From Promicromonospora panici (GTDB lineage: Bacteria > Actinomycetota > Actinomycetes > Actinomycetales > Cellulomonadaceae): DNA of 64,000 nucleotides. The stretch lies in the NCBI RefSeq assembly GCF_900608595.1, contig NZ_UWYY01000001.1, positions 62,001-126,000 on the forward strand. Direction: 5' to 3'. Every line of letters begins with the position of its first letter. The stretch's first letter is position 1. Below, one piece after another: positions 1-8,457 of this stretch. Under the pieces are notes generated by a model. It saw nothing but the letters and a program-made list of their open reading frames with translations. It was not told the origin of the DNA and searched no databases. The translations under genes were made by a program, and so were the position numbers.

Positions 1-571
1 AGACGTGGGTCTTCACCGTCGATTCCGAGAGGTACAGCTTGGCGGCGATCTCGTCGTTCGCGAGACCGCCCGCAACCTCGACGAGCACCTCGCGCTCCCG
101 CGGCGTGAGCTCCGCCAGCGCCGGAACCGGCCGGACCGTGCGGGTCGCCTCGGCGACCTTGGCCAGCAGCCGCCGCGTCACCGTGGGCGAGAGCAGCGCG
201 TTGCCCGACGCCGCCACCCGCACCGCGCGCACCAGCTCCGCGGGCTCGGTGTCCTTGACCAGGAACCCCGACGCCCCGGCACGGATCGCCTCCGTGACGT
301 ACTCGTCCAGCTCGAACGTCGTCACGACCACCACGTGCACGTCAGCGGCCCGGGGCTCCGCGATGATCCGGCGCGTCGCCTCCAGCCCGTCCAGGCCGGG
401 CATGCGGATGTCCATCAGCACCACCTGTGGCAGGTGGTCGAGGGTCAGCGCGACGGCGTCGTCGCCGGTCGCTGCCTGGGCGACGACGCGCATGTCGTCC
501 TCGGAGTCGATCAGCGCGCGGAACCCGCCGCGCACCAGGGCCTGGTCGTCGGCGAGCAGGACGTCGATCAT
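1..571 (-). CDS. NarL/LuxR-family response regulator, 3' end beyond the window
   Basis: DNA-binding response regulator of a two-component pair; only the first 190 codons are in the window. The receiver domain shows the acidic pair D8/D9, the phospho-acceptor D54 in LMDIRMPG, and the conserved lysine in FLVKDT near residue 104. The C-terminal part begins a LuxR-type helix-turn-helix (LTPREREVLVEVAGG, then NDEIAAKLYLSESTVKTH) and is cut by the left edge. Its ATG overlaps the TGA of the upstream kinase gene by ATGA, so the two are cotranscribed and translationally coupled. The signal sensed is unknown. Confidence 0.93.
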   Translation of the reverse strand, partial: MIDVLLADDQALVRGGFRALIDSEDDMRVVAQAATGDDAVALTLDHLPQVVLMDIRMPGLDGLEATRRIIAEPRAADVHVVVVTTFELDEYVTEAIRAGASGFLVKDTEPAELVRAVRVAASGNALLSPTVTRRLLAKVAEATRTVRPVPALAELTPREREVLVEVAGGLANDEIAAKLYLSESTVKTHV

Positions 572-1959
572 GCGGTCTCTCCGGTCTCGGTGGTGGTCTC
601 GACAGGCTCGACCCGCGATGTGCTGGTCGACCTGGTCGAGATCGGGAGCGTAGCCCGCACCTCCCAGCCTGGCCCGTCCGGACGCGGGCCGGCTGTGAGC
701 GTGCCCCCGGCGCCCTCGACGCGCTCGCGCATCCCGAGCAGCCCGTAGCCGGGCTCGACCGGTCCGCCGGAGAGGACGCCGTCGTCGGCCACGACCACGG
801 TGATGCCGTCGCCCCTGGTCACGCGCAGGGTGACCCGGCGGGCCGACGGCGCGTGCCTGCGCACGTTGGTCAGCGACTCCTGGACCACGCGATGCACGAC
901 CCCGGCGATGTGGTCGGGCAGCTCGGCCACGTCGGGTCCGAGCTCGACGACGACGTCGAGCCCGTCCGCGCGGGCCTGGTCGGCCAGCCGGTGCAGCGCC
1001 GTCAGGTCCCAGGTCGGCGTGAGCGGCGCGGCGTCGTCGGGCAGCGTGACCGAGGCGGGCGGGGACGCGCCCTCGCGGACTATCCCCAGCACCGTACGAA
1101 CCTCGGCGAGCGCGTCCTTGCTGGTGTCGCGGATGTTGGACAACGCCTCGCGGGCCTGGCCGGGATTCTTCTCGAGCAGGTGCAGCCCCACCCCCGCCTG
1201 GACGTTGATGGCGGACAGCGAGTGCGCCAGGACGTCGTGCAGCTCACGCGCGATCCGCAGACGCTCCGAGGCGACGGCGGTACGCTCCCGCTCCGCGGCC
1301 GTCTCCCGGGCGGCGGCTCGTGCCGCGACCCGGCGGGAGATGCGGTCCCGCGCGGCGCTCGCGATCAGCAGCACGACGGTCAGCCACGCGGCTCCCGCGA
1401 TCAGCGCGTCCGGCGTCAGGAGCCAGGCGCCGTCGCCACGCATCCAGCCGGGGCCGTAGGAGCCGGGCCCCCAGTCGCCGTGCGGGTTCCACGGCCGATC
1501 GGACCGGACCCGCTCGACGCGCGGGGCGATCAGCACCGCGACGCTCGCCACGCCACCGGCGAACAGGGCGGCGCCCGACCAGGCGATCCGTCTGGCCCGC
1601 CGCACGTCGCCGCTGAGCATGACGGCGGCGAGCACGGCGACCGGGCCAAGGAACACCGGGCCCCACGGGTAGCCGGCCAGCAGGAACGTCACGGTCGCCG
1701 CGACGGACAGAGCGGTGGCGAGCGCCGGACGCCGGGGAAGCAGGAACAGCAGCACCGCGGGCGACACCAGCAGCAGGAGCGTTCCGAGGAGGCCCGGCCT
1801 GGTCGCCCAGGCCTGGCCCTGTGCGGCGCCGATCGAGCCCAGGTTGGCGGCGACGGCCACGGCGATCGCGACGAAGGCGCGCGGTCGCGTGCGGTCGAAG
1901 GGCCCGGTGGTGAGTGTGTCCGCGGGGGCGTCGCTCTTCGGACGGATGGTGCCCAGCAT
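568..1959 (-). CDS. Sensor histidine kinase, HisKA_3 type (NarL-system partner)
   Basis: 463-residue membrane histidine kinase expected to phosphorylate the response regulator just downstream. The first ~205 residues are hydrophobic with several membrane segments. The dimerisation/phospho-acceptor block is RIARELHDVLAHSLS with H241, typical of HisKA_3. The ATPase domain has an N-box (VVQESLTNVRRHAP) and a G-box (YGLLGMRERVEGAGG). The start is supported by TAGCGT ending 6 bases before the ATG (leaderless pattern). The last ~23 residues (STRSTSTSRVEPVETT and on) are low-complexity and are encoded by a dispersed CTCGACAGGCTCGACC repeat, so the tail looks acquired. Ligand unknown. Confidence 0.93.
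   Translation of the reverse strand: MLGTIRPKSDAPADTLTTGPFDRTRPRAFVAIAVAVAANLGSIGAAQGQAWATRPGLLGTLLLLVSPAVLLFLLPRRPALATALSVAATVTFLLAGYPWGPVFLGPVAVLAAVMLSGDVRRARRIAWSGAALFAGGVASVAVLIAPRVERVRSDRPWNPHGDWGPGSYGPGWMRGDGAWLLTPDALIAGAAWLTVVLLIASAARDRISRRVAARAAARETAAERERTAVASERLRIARELHDVLAHSLSAINVQAGVGLHLLEKNPGQAREALSNIRDTSKDALAEVRTVLGIVREGASPPASVTLPDDAAPLTPTWDLTALHRLADQARADGLDVVVELGPDVAELPDHIAGVVHRVVQESLTNVRRHAPSARRVTLRVTRGDGITVVVADDGVLSGGPVEPGYGLLGMRERVEGAGGTLTAGPRPDGPGWEVRATLPISTRSTSTSRVEPVETTTETGETA
596..643. repeat. CTCGACAGGCTCGACC-type inverted repeat
   Basis: TCTCGACAGGCTCGACC is followed by GGTCGACCTGGTCGAGA in inverted orientation (15 of 17 positions pair). It lies inside the 3' end of the histidine kinase gene and encodes the RVEPVET tail. 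A second copy sits in the hemL N-terminus (37416-37436) and a weaker one in the copA cytoplasmic loop near 22430. Similar short palindromes are scattered in other high-GC actinobacterial genomes (general knowledge); function unknown. Confidence 0.6.
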
Positions 1960-2033
1960 GCTCGCACGCTACGCCGCGGCGCGTCCGGCCGCGTCGCCCC
2001 GGAGTGCCGCCGCGCGTCGCCCCGGGGTGCCAC

Positions 2034-2169
2034 CCCGCCGAGGCAGGGCTCTGGCGAGGTAGGACTGTGGCGAGGTAGAACCCTGGCGAGGTAGGACCCT
2101 GGCGCAGCTTTGTGCGCTGCGGTCCTACCTCGCCAGAGTCCTACCTCGCCAGGGTTCTACCTCGGCGGG
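2034..2169. repeat. Palindromic tandem element, family B copy 1
   Basis: Long hairpin-forming element. The left arm is three to four tandem units of about 16 bases around GGCGAGGTAGAACCCT; the right arm is the same units inverted (GGTTCTACCTCGCC), with a short GC-rich loop near 2105-2118. The outer ends are CCCGCCGAGG and CCTCGGCGGG. Two more copies occur at 48478-48590 and 60535-60637. This copy separates the 3' end of the amidohydrolase gene from the kinase promoter. It could terminate transcription, but the tandem sub-repeats go beyond an ordinary terminator. Confidence 0.85.
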
Positions 2170-2173
2170 ACGG

Positions 2174-3409
2174 TCAGGAGAAGCGGGCCGAGCGCTCCAC
2201 CACCCGGCCGGCACCGCGTCCGCCGTCGGCCGCCGGGTCCCACGTGTAGACCTCGGTGCCGGTGATGAAGACCTGTTCCGCGCGCGCCGAGGTGTCGAGC
2301 GGGTCGCCCGACCAGAGCACCACGTCGCCGTCGAGCCCCTCCTTGATGGCGCCTACCCGGGTGTCCAGGCCGAGGAACGACGCCGGGTTGGTGGTGATCG
2401 CGGCCAGCGCGGTGGTCCAGGGCAGGCCGTCGCGAAGGGCGAACGTCGCCTGGTGCACCAGGAAGTTGATCGGGATGACGGGGTGGTCAGTGGTGATGGC
2501 GACGCGGACGCCGGCGTCCGCCATCTTGACCAGGTTGAGGATCGACCGGTCGCGGAGCTCGACCTTGGAGCGCGAGGTGAACATCGGGCCGTAGATGACC
2601 GGGATGTCCTTCTCGGCGAGGACGTCGGCGAGCTTGTGGCCGTCGGTGCCGTGGTTGATGACGAGCCGGTAGCCGAATTCCTCCGACAGGCGGATCGCCG
2701 TGGCGATGTCGTCGGCGCGGTGGGTGTGCTGGTCCCACGCGAGCTCGCCGGCCAGCACGCGGGCCAGGGTCTCCTTGCCGAGGTCGCGCTCGAACGGCTT
2801 TCCCTCGGCCGCCGCGGCGTCGCGCTTCGCGACATAGTTCTGCGCGTCGACGAAGGCCTTGCGGATCACGCTGGCGACACCCAGGCGGGTCGACGGGAGC
2901 TGCTTCTTGTCCCCGTAGATCCGCTTCGGGTTCTCGCCGAGCGCACTCTTGACCGACACCGAGTCGCTGACGACCTGCTCGTCCACGGTCCGGCCGCCCC
3001 AGGTCTTGATCGCGACGGTCTGCCCACCGATCGGGTTGCCCGAACCTGGCTTGATGACCGCCGTCGTGACGCCGCCGGCGAGGGCGTCCCGGAAGCCCTC
3101 CTCGTCGACGTGGATGGCGTCGAGCGCGCGCAGCGCCGACCCGTCCGGGCCGGTCATCTCGTTGACGTCGTGGCCGGCCCAACCTTCGCCCTCCTCGTGA
3201 ACACCGAGGTGGCCGTACGCCTCGACGAATCCCGGCAGGAGCCACTTGCCCTGGGCGTCGATCGTCCGGACGCCCTCCGGGACTGCCACGTCCTGACCGA
3301 TGGCGGTGATCACGCCGTCCTCGATCAGTACCGTCCCGTTCTTGATGGGCTCGGTGGCGACAGGGACCACGTGGGCGCTGGTGATGGCGATGCTGGAGCG
3401 GGTTGTCAT
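2174..3409 (-). CDS. Amidohydrolase, imidazolonepropionase-like subfamily
   Basis: 411-residue metal-dependent hydrolase family protein; substrate unknown. The N-terminal beta-sandwich and PGF strand (KWLLPGFVEA) lead into the first metal site. The text that follows, GWAGHDVNEMTGPDGSALRALDAI and GGVTTAVIKPGSGNPIGGQ, is characteristic of a subfamily often annotated as imidazolonepropionase-like. Later conserved stretches are DQHTHRADD, VINHGTDGHK and ITTDHPVIP. Odd point: the usual first-strand HxH is YGH (Y65, H67), so one metal-ligand histidine appears to be tyrosine. Monocistronic between a family B palindrome and a divergent-looking promoter region. Confidence 0.85.
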   Translation of the reverse strand: MTTRSSIAITSAHVVPVATEPIKNGTVLIEDGVITAIGQDVAVPEGVRTIDAQGKWLLPGFVEAYGHLGVHEEGEGWAGHDVNEMTGPDGSALRALDAIHVDEEGFRDALAGGVTTAVIKPGSGNPIGGQTVAIKTWGGRTVDEQVVSDSVSVKSALGENPKRIYGDKKQLPSTRLGVASVIRKAFVDAQNYVAKRDAAAAEGKPFERDLGKETLARVLAGELAWDQHTHRADDIATAIRLSEEFGYRLVINHGTDGHKLADVLAEKDIPVIYGPMFTSRSKVELRDRSILNLVKMADAGVRVAITTDHPVIPINFLVHQATFALRDGLPWTTALAAITTNPASFLGLDTRVGAIKEGLDGDVVLWSGDPLDTSARAEQVFITGTEVYTWDPAADGGRGAGRVVERSARFS

Positions 3410-3419
3410 GGGTACATCA

Positions 3420-3432
3420 TTACCCAGGGTAA
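3420..3432. promoter_or_regulatory. Inverted repeat upstream of the amidohydrolase gene
   Basis: TTACCC-A-GGGTAA is a perfect 6-base inverted repeat centred 17 bases before the ATG at 3409. A TAATGA box (3422-3417, minus strand) ends seven bases before the ATG, so the repeat overlaps the likely -10 region and could be a repressor site. The binding protein is not known. Confidence 0.4.
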
Positions 3433-3483
3433 CGAGGTGTCGGGACAGGCTTCCCGATGGCGGCAGCGCTCACCCCACGTCGG

Positions 3484-5196
3484 TTACGGGGTGACCGCGA
3501 GCGTGCGCACCGTACTCGTTCCGGTGGCGTACGCCGTGGTCGGCGTGGTCTTCGCACGCAGCTTCACTGTCCCGGCCGGCAGCCGGACCCGGAATGTGAC
3601 AGTTCCCGTCGAGCCCTGTTCCTTGACGTCGATCGTGCGCCAGGTGCCACCGACCAACCGCTGCAGGTAGATCGATGTGTCCCGCTGCGGCTTGGATGAC
3701 GTGACGCCGATCGTGGTGAGCGACCGTGCGCTCGGTTGAGCGGTCCGGACGGACAGCGTCACCTTCGGGCGCACGTTCGTCGTGGTCGCCGCCGACGTCG
3801 CTGGACCGGCCACGCCCACATGGTCAGCGTGCCGCCAGCGGTAGAGCGAGTTCGATGACGGTGTCACCTTGGCGCTGACCGCTCCGGTGCTGGACGTCGT
3901 ACGGGTGGTGACCGCGGTCCATGCGGCCGAGCCGGCACGCCGCTTCTCGAGCACGACGGCCTCGCCGGGGAACCGGCGCGAGACGTTCACCCCGGGCGTC
4001 TGGAGACGAGCCGCGAGCGTTACCGCCGTGCCCGCCGTGACGGTTGCCCGCGTGCCGTTCGTCAGCGCGAAGGCCGAACGAGGGTAAACCCGGATGCGGT
4101 CCGTCCAAACCGTGGGCTCGGACGGGAACCGCTGCGAGCGGTGGGTCAGGGTCGTCGTGACCTGGGTCCTGGTACGACCGCACCAGGAGGCGAACCAGGT
4201 CTTGTCGATCGTCCGGGGGAAGCTGCAGGTCGCACGGTCAAGGCAGGGGTACGCGTTCAGGTCGGCGTCGTTGTTCAGACCCGCGACCGGGTATCCGCCG
4301 TTGCCGTTCTCGGCCCAGACCTCCCAGGACAGCGTCCCGTCATAGGCGGGCGACCGCGTCACCGACGTGCGGTAGCGCAGCCGCGCCCCGTCGAGGACCC
4401 AGGAGCTCGCCGTGACCCGGCGGCCCGCGGCATCGGTGATCGTCGGACCGCTCATCGTCAAGGGCTCGTCCACCTGGAACGTCGTTGACGCGGTGGCGGT
4501 GCGACCGGCCCAGTCGGTCACCGTGACGTCCCAGCGGTGTGTCCCGAGCGTTAGCTGATCGCCCGTACCGGCCGATGTGGTCCGGCCGATCACGGGTGAC
4601 GAGGAACCGAACGCACGTTGCCAGGTGTCGACGACGGCACCGTCGAGCCGTAGCTCCCCCGATCGCAGGCCCACGAAGCGGTGCACGTCCGACCGGTACT
4701 CGGCGCGCACCGTGGCTGCGCTGAGGTTCAGCAGGTGGTGGTCCGGCGAGAGTTGTGTGCCTGGCCAGACCTCCAGCTCGAGGTCACCTCCAACGAGGTG
4801 CGTGCCCGAGTCGATCTGGAGCAGCGAGCCGTTGTCGAGCGTGGCGTATCCGGTGACCGAAACGTCCTTGCCCGGCACGGTGTCGGCCGGGACCAGGCGC
4901 GTCTCGAAGGGGGCCTCGGTATCGACGGTTGACCGGAAGATCGGGCTATCGACATCCTGCGCCTCGACCCAGAAGGAACGGACCCGAGTGGTGTCCCCGG
5001 ACAAGGTCAGATGGAGCTCGTCGTCCCAGGCATCCCCCAGCGGCACGATGCCCCGGCTCCCTGAAGCCGGGGGCGGATACCCCTCGACCGAGAGAACGGG
5101 GTCGGCGTCATCCTCGGCGGCGAATGCCGGAGCCGGGACCGCAGCCATCAGGAGCGTCAAGGTGGCGGCTGTCGAGACAGCTAGGCGTGATGGCAC
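3484..5196 (-). CDS. Secreted protein of unknown function with C-terminal Ig-like region
   Basis: 570 residues with a clear Sec signal peptide at the GTG start (hydrophobic AATLTLLMAAVPAPAFA, then AEDDADP). The mature part has no domain I can name; it is rich in Thr, Ser and Val, and contains a Cys pair region (YPCLDRATCSF near residue 320, WCGRT nearby). The final ~110 residues (VTLSVRTAQPSARSLTTIGV and on) look like an immunoglobulin-like beta domain of the kind found at the ends of actinobacterial surface proteins. No sorting signal or membrane anchor follows, so it is probably released. It stands alone, with no operon partner. Confidence 0.75.
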   Translation of the reverse strand: MPSRLAVSTAATLTLLMAAVPAPAFAAEDDADPVLSVEGYPPPASGSRGIVPLGDAWDDELHLTLSGDTTRVRSFWVEAQDVDSPIFRSTVDTEAPFETRLVPADTVPGKDVSVTGYATLDNGSLLQIDSGTHLVGGDLELEVWPGTQLSPDHHLLNLSAATVRAEYRSDVHRFVGLRSGELRLDGAVVDTWQRAFGSSSPVIGRTTSAGTGDQLTLGTHRWDVTVTDWAGRTATASTTFQVDEPLTMSGPTITDAAGRRVTASSWVLDGARLRYRTSVTRSPAYDGTLSWEVWAENGNGGYPVAGLNNDADLNAYPCLDRATCSFPRTIDKTWFASWCGRTRTQVTTTLTHRSQRFPSEPTVWTDRIRVYPRSAFALTNGTRATVTAGTAVTLAARLQTPGVNVSRRFPGEAVVLEKRRAGSAAWTAVTTRTTSSTGAVSAKVTPSSNSLYRWRHADHVGVAGPATSAATTTNVRPKVTLSVRTAQPSARSLTTIGVTSSKPQRDTSIYLQRLVGGTWRTIDVKEQGSTGTVTFRVRLPAGTVKLRAKTTPTTAYATGTSTVRTLAVTP

Positions 5197-5450
5197 CGCG
5201 TGGGTCCAATCCGGGGGAGGCGCCCTGGTGCGCCCGACGTCCGGATCCTAGGTCTCTCCCCGCTCGTCATCGGCATCTGTCGCGGGTGATGTTGTGCCGC
5301 GGCGGGCCCGTTCGCCTCAGCCCGGCGACGCCGGGTTGGTCGCCTTGCCGTCTTCCGCGAGCTTGACCAGTCGGCACCGCGTTCTAGCAGGACAGGCGCC
5401 GGTGGCCGGCGAAACTCATCTGCGAATGGCCTCGAACCTGCAGGCCTCGC

Positions 5451-5884
5451 TCAACGGGTCGAGCGCAGGAGTTCCGCCGCCGCCGCGATCCGCGCGGGGT
5501 CGCCCGGCGTCGGCGTCCAGGGGAGCTGCCGCAGGGAGTCGCGGTCCGGCTTGTTGTGGAACCTCGGCACCACGTGGATGTGGAAGTGGAACACGGTCTG
5601 CCAGGCGGCCTCGCCGGCGGAGTTCAGGAGGTTCACACCGTCGGCTCCGAGGTGTTGCACGGCCCGGTCGGCGATCCGCTGCGCGGTCAAGGTGCAGGCA
5701 GTCAGGTCCTCGGGCATGACGTCGTGCAGGTCGCGGGCGTGGGCCTTCGGGATCACGAGCGCGTGCCCGTCGGACGCCGGGTTGATGTCCATGAAGGTGA
5801 GCGTGCGCTCGTCCTCGTCGATCTGGTCGAGGGCAGCTCACCACGGACGATGCGGCAGAAGAGGCAGTCGGTGGCTTGGGCCAT
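5451..5884 (-). pseudogene. HIT-family nucleotide hydrolase gene with an apparent -1 frameshift
   Basis: The main reading frame (5451-5792) encodes a HIT protein from MDINPASDGHALVIPKAH to the catalytic triad HFHIHVVPR. The family normally begins with a CxFC zinc-binding start. That start is present upstream, ATG at 5884 giving MAQATDCLFCRIVRGELPS, but in another frame. Restoring one base near 5824-5831 joins the two as ELPST-(K/Q)-IDEDERTLTFMDINP, exactly the family pattern. The upstream start also has TAACGT six bases before it (leaderless pattern), which supports it as the original start. Either the gene is inactivated, or a base is missing from the sequence, or a shorter protein is made from the internal ATG at 5792. 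Confidence 0.8.
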
Positions 5885-5926
5885 GGGGTGACGTTAGCGA
5901 CAGAGCGTGACAGGCGTCCGCTCGCC

Positions 5927-5961
5927 GTGCGAGCATGTATATCAATAACTAAACTCGCAGT
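5927..5961 (+). promoter_or_regulatory. Promoter and probable operator of the toxin-antitoxin pair
   Basis: GTGCGA (5927-5932) and TAAACT (5950-5955) are 17 bases apart, and the toxin ATG follows six bases after the second box, fitting a leaderless promoter; there is no Shine-Dalgarno sequence. An inverted repeat, TGCGAG (5928-5933) with CTCGCA (5954-5959), spans the two boxes. It is a natural place for the Xre-type antitoxin to bind and repress its own operon. Confidence 0.55.
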
Positions 5962-6330
5962 ATGGCGGACGAGGACTGGAGCATCTACGTCGTAGACGAG
6001 GTGCGTGAGTGGATCTACGGGCTCGACAAGGCGGCACGCGATCGAGTCGCTCAGGCGATCGATGTCTTGGCGGAACGCGGGCCGCGATTGGGCCGGCCGT
6101 TGGTCGACACCATCCACCATTCCTCGATCGCGAACCTCAAGGAGCTTCGACCAGGTGATGCACGGCTGCTCTTCGTCTTTGATCCGTGGCGGTCGGCGAT
6201 CTTCCTGGTCGCCGGCGACAAGTCGGGACGGTGGAGAGAGTGGTACGTCGAAGCAATCCCGCTGGCCGAAGAGCGATATCAGAAGTACCTGAGCAGGCGC
6301 GCTGAAGAAGAAGGGGAAGGTGCATCGTGA
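5962..6330 (+). CDS. HigB/RelE-like toxin (phage Gp49-like family)
   Basis: 122-residue toxin component of a type II toxin-antitoxin module, probably a ribosome-dependent mRNA interferase (family inference). Typical text: VREWIYGLDKAARDRVAQAIDVLAERGPRLGRPLVDTI, then NLKELRPGDARLLFVFDPWRSAIFLVAGDKSGRW, as in HigB-type proteins. Toxin-before-antitoxin order is also HigBA-like. Its TGA overlaps the antitoxin GTG (GTGA). Local base composition just upstream is AT-rich compared with the neighbours, and the pair has no functional link to the flanking genes, so horizontal gain is plausible. Confidence 0.87.
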   Translation: MADEDWSIYVVDEVREWIYGLDKAARDRVAQAIDVLAERGPRLGRPLVDTIHHSSIANLKELRPGDARLLFVFDPWRSAIFLVAGDKSGRWREWYVEAIPLAEERYQKYLSRRAEEEGEGAS

Positions 6331-6644
6331 CTGGTTACGTGCGGTGGGCGGACATCCGAGGCGACCTCGTCGAGAAGGCCGGCGGTGAAGAAGCCTTCGA
6401 GCGTGGCAAGCAAGAGCTCCTGGCCGAGGTGACCGGATACCGGCTCGCTGAACTGCGCAAGAAGCGGCGGATGACGCAGCAGGAGGTCGCCGACCGGATG
6501 GGCGTCACCAAGGGGCGGGTTTCGCAGATCGAGAAGGGCAAGATCTCCGGCCAGGAGGTACTTGCCCGCTACGCGAGAGCCCTGGGCGGCGAGCTCCAGC
6601 AGGCGATCGTCTTCGACGACGGCAACATCGCAGGCATCGCGTGA
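6327..6644 (+). CDS. Xre-family antitoxin, HigA-like
   Basis: 105 residues with a central lambda-repressor-type helix-turn-helix: LAELRKKRRMTQQEVADRMG, then VTKGRVSQIEKGK. It should neutralise the toxin encoded just upstream and bind the operon's operator. Translation from the GTG that overlaps the toxin stop implies coupling of the two products. The N-terminal 35 residues before the HTH probably contact the toxin. No further gene belongs to this operon; the next gene is convergent. Confidence 0.88.
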   Translation: MTGYVRWADIRGDLVEKAGGEEAFERGKQELLAEVTGYRLAELRKKRRMTQQEVADRMGVTKGRVSQIEKGKISGQEVLARYARALGGELQQAIVFDDGNIAGIA

Positions 6645-6656
6645 GGTGAACGCACC

Positions 6657-7112
6657 TCAGGCCTGCAAGCCGTCCCGGCCCCAGCGCGGCGTCGGTCCCG
6701 GGTCTCCCAGATCCGTGCCGACGGCGTCCTGGGACACCTCCTGCGCGATGGCGGTGCCCCACTCGAAGTAGGACATGAGCGGGCCGTGCAGGTCCGGCGA
6801 GTCCGGGAAGGTGTCGTCGACCGCCGCTGACATCAGCTCGAGCCACCGCTGCCGGTGCTCGTCGCGGATCCCCAGCCCGAGGTGGCTGTGAAACAGGGAT
6901 TGGTGACCGCCGAGCGCCGTCGTGAACTCCTCCGGGCCGCCGAACACCTCAGCCAGCCAGACGGCGACGTGCTCGACGTGGCGCGGGCTGAAGTTCGCGA
7001 ACACCGGCGCGAGCAGCTCGTCGGCGAGCACGCGCTCGTAGAACGCGTCGCTGAGGCGGCGGAGGGCGGGCATGCCACCCAGCGACTCGTAGAGCGCCGG
7101 CACTCTTTCCAT
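6657..7112 (-). CDS. glbO: Group II truncated haemoglobin
   Basis: 151-residue 2-on-2 globin binding haem and O2 or related ligands. It has LYESLGG at the start, the B10 tyrosine in DAFYERV, the proximal histidine in LFHSHLGLGI and the G8 tryptophan in RQRWLELM, all marks of group II (GlbO/YjbI). An upstream in-frame GTG at 7130 exists. I prefer the ATG at 7112 because TAGGCT ends exactly seven bases before it, and because the family starts close to this point. C-terminal extension of about 20 residues after the last helix. Convergent with the antitoxin gene. Confidence 0.88.
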   Translation of the reverse strand: MERVPALYESLGGMPALRRLSDAFYERVLADELLAPVFANFSPRHVEHVAVWLAEVFGGPEEFTTALGGHQSLFHSHLGLGIRDEHRQRWLELMSAAVDDTFPDSPDLHGPLMSYFEWGTAIAQEVSQDAVGTDLGDPGPTPRWGRDGLQA

Positions 7113-7250
7113 GATGGTCAGCCTACGCACGGGACCGCATGAACTGGCGCACGGCGCTCTCGCGCGACGGAGCGGTCGCCGGCCCGGAGTTCACCCGGTA
7201 GCGCATTGATTGCCCCAACTGCCCGCTGCGAGAGTGTCTGCGTGGGTCGA

Positions 7251-8390
7251 ATGGGGAAGCAGCCGTCTCTGCCGCCTGGCGGGTATGTGCTCCCAGGTGC
7301 CGGGGCCCGGACGGTCATGTTCATCGGGATCGTCCTTGCCGGATGTCTTGCCATGTTTGCCGGTTGGTCCCAGAGCCGCTACGACGTGGCGCACGATCTC
7401 TACCAGGTAGGGAGAGTCGCCGAGGCCCACGATGCCGAGGTGTATTACTCCTGCGGCAGGAGCTGCAACAGAGAGATGCGTGCCACGGTGGACTTCGCCG
7501 ATGGTCCGCGGAACGTCGAATTGCCAGAAGTGGCGTTCGATTCTCGTGGACTGCCGGAGAGGCAGTGGGTTCCAGCGCCGGAACCGTACAGCGGTACGTT
7601 CAGCATCTACTACGACCCACAGCGTCCGCAGGACACCAGCAGGATGCGGTCCCAGGACGAGGTGGAGGGTGCATTCTTCGACGATCCACGCCCGCCCTGG
7701 ATCGTTGTCGGCGCCCTCGTCATTTGGTCGCTTGCCTGGGTACGCCCAGCCTTGCGGAACGCAGGTGGGTCCGTCCGGGTCCTCAGCTTGGCACCGACCT
7801 CGCCAGGTCAGGATTCGCCGCGACGTGACGGCAGGACGCTGGACGTGGTCGCTGCTGCGGGCCTGATCACCGTAGGACTCGGCATCCTGCTGTTCTCAGG
7901 CAGCGGCTGGAACACTGTCGTTGCCATGCATCTCGACGAGTCGGGAGCCGTAACCAATGGCTTTGACGCGGCTGTTCGAGTTGTTGCCTCCGATGCAGAC
8001 GGCGGTGGGCCCGTTTCGGACAAGATCTTCGCTGAGATCGTCATTGAGCACGTGACCGTGGCAAACGAGATCGTCCCCGTGGAGCTTGTGGCCCCGGAGC
8101 GAAGGGTGGATTCGGAGCTCTCTCCCGGCTGGTACGAGAACGTCGTGCCGTACTTCGACGGCTTCGACGCGAAGTACGACCCGGCGAACCCTGATCTTGC
8201 GATCGCTGTGGCCGACATCGAGCAGGCGGCCAGGCCGAGCGCCCTGGCCATCCCCCTCGCCGTGATCGGCCTCGGCGCAGCCCTGGCGGGATGGGCGTGG
8301 GTCTGGCCAACCGTCCGCAGGCAGCGGGTGCAGCCGCCAGCCCCACCCGGCATGATCTCGGGCGGTCCGCCCCGAGTGAGCGCATCCTGA
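7251..8390 (+). CDS. Membrane protein with two DUF3592-like repeats
   Basis: 379 residues (ATG at 7251; a TTG at 7206 is possible). Four membrane segments are arranged as TM-extracytoplasmic-TM twice: one near residue 25 (MFIGIVLAGCLAMFAGW), two in the middle (PPWIVVGALVIWSLAW and VVAAAGLITVGLGILLF) and one near the C-terminus (ALAIPLAVIGLGAALAGW). Both soluble parts end in the same kind of motif (IYYDPQRPQD and KYDPANPDLAI), so the protein is an internal duplication resembling DUF3592 proteins. The first loop has a CGRSC pair that could form a disulfide. Function unknown; monocistronic. Confidence 0.6.
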   Translation: MGKQPSLPPGGYVLPGAGARTVMFIGIVLAGCLAMFAGWSQSRYDVAHDLYQVGRVAEAHDAEVYYSCGRSCNREMRATVDFADGPRNVELPEVAFDSRGLPERQWVPAPEPYSGTFSIYYDPQRPQDTSRMRSQDEVEGAFFDDPRPPWIVVGALVIWSLAWVRPALRNAGGSVRVLSLAPTSPGQDSPRRDGRTLDVVAAAGLITVGLGILLFSGSGWNTVVAMHLDESGAVTNGFDAAVRVVASDADGGGPVSDKIFAEIVIEHVTVANEIVPVELVAPERRVDSELSPGWYENVVPYFDGFDAKYDPANPDLAIAVADIEQAARPSALAIPLAVIGLGAALAGWAWVWPTVRRQRVQPPAPPGMISGGPPRVSAS

Positions 8391-8457
8391 ACTAGACCAG
8401 CTAGCACGCTGCCGCCTGATCCGGACCGAATGGCCACGCATCCATAGACTCGACACC

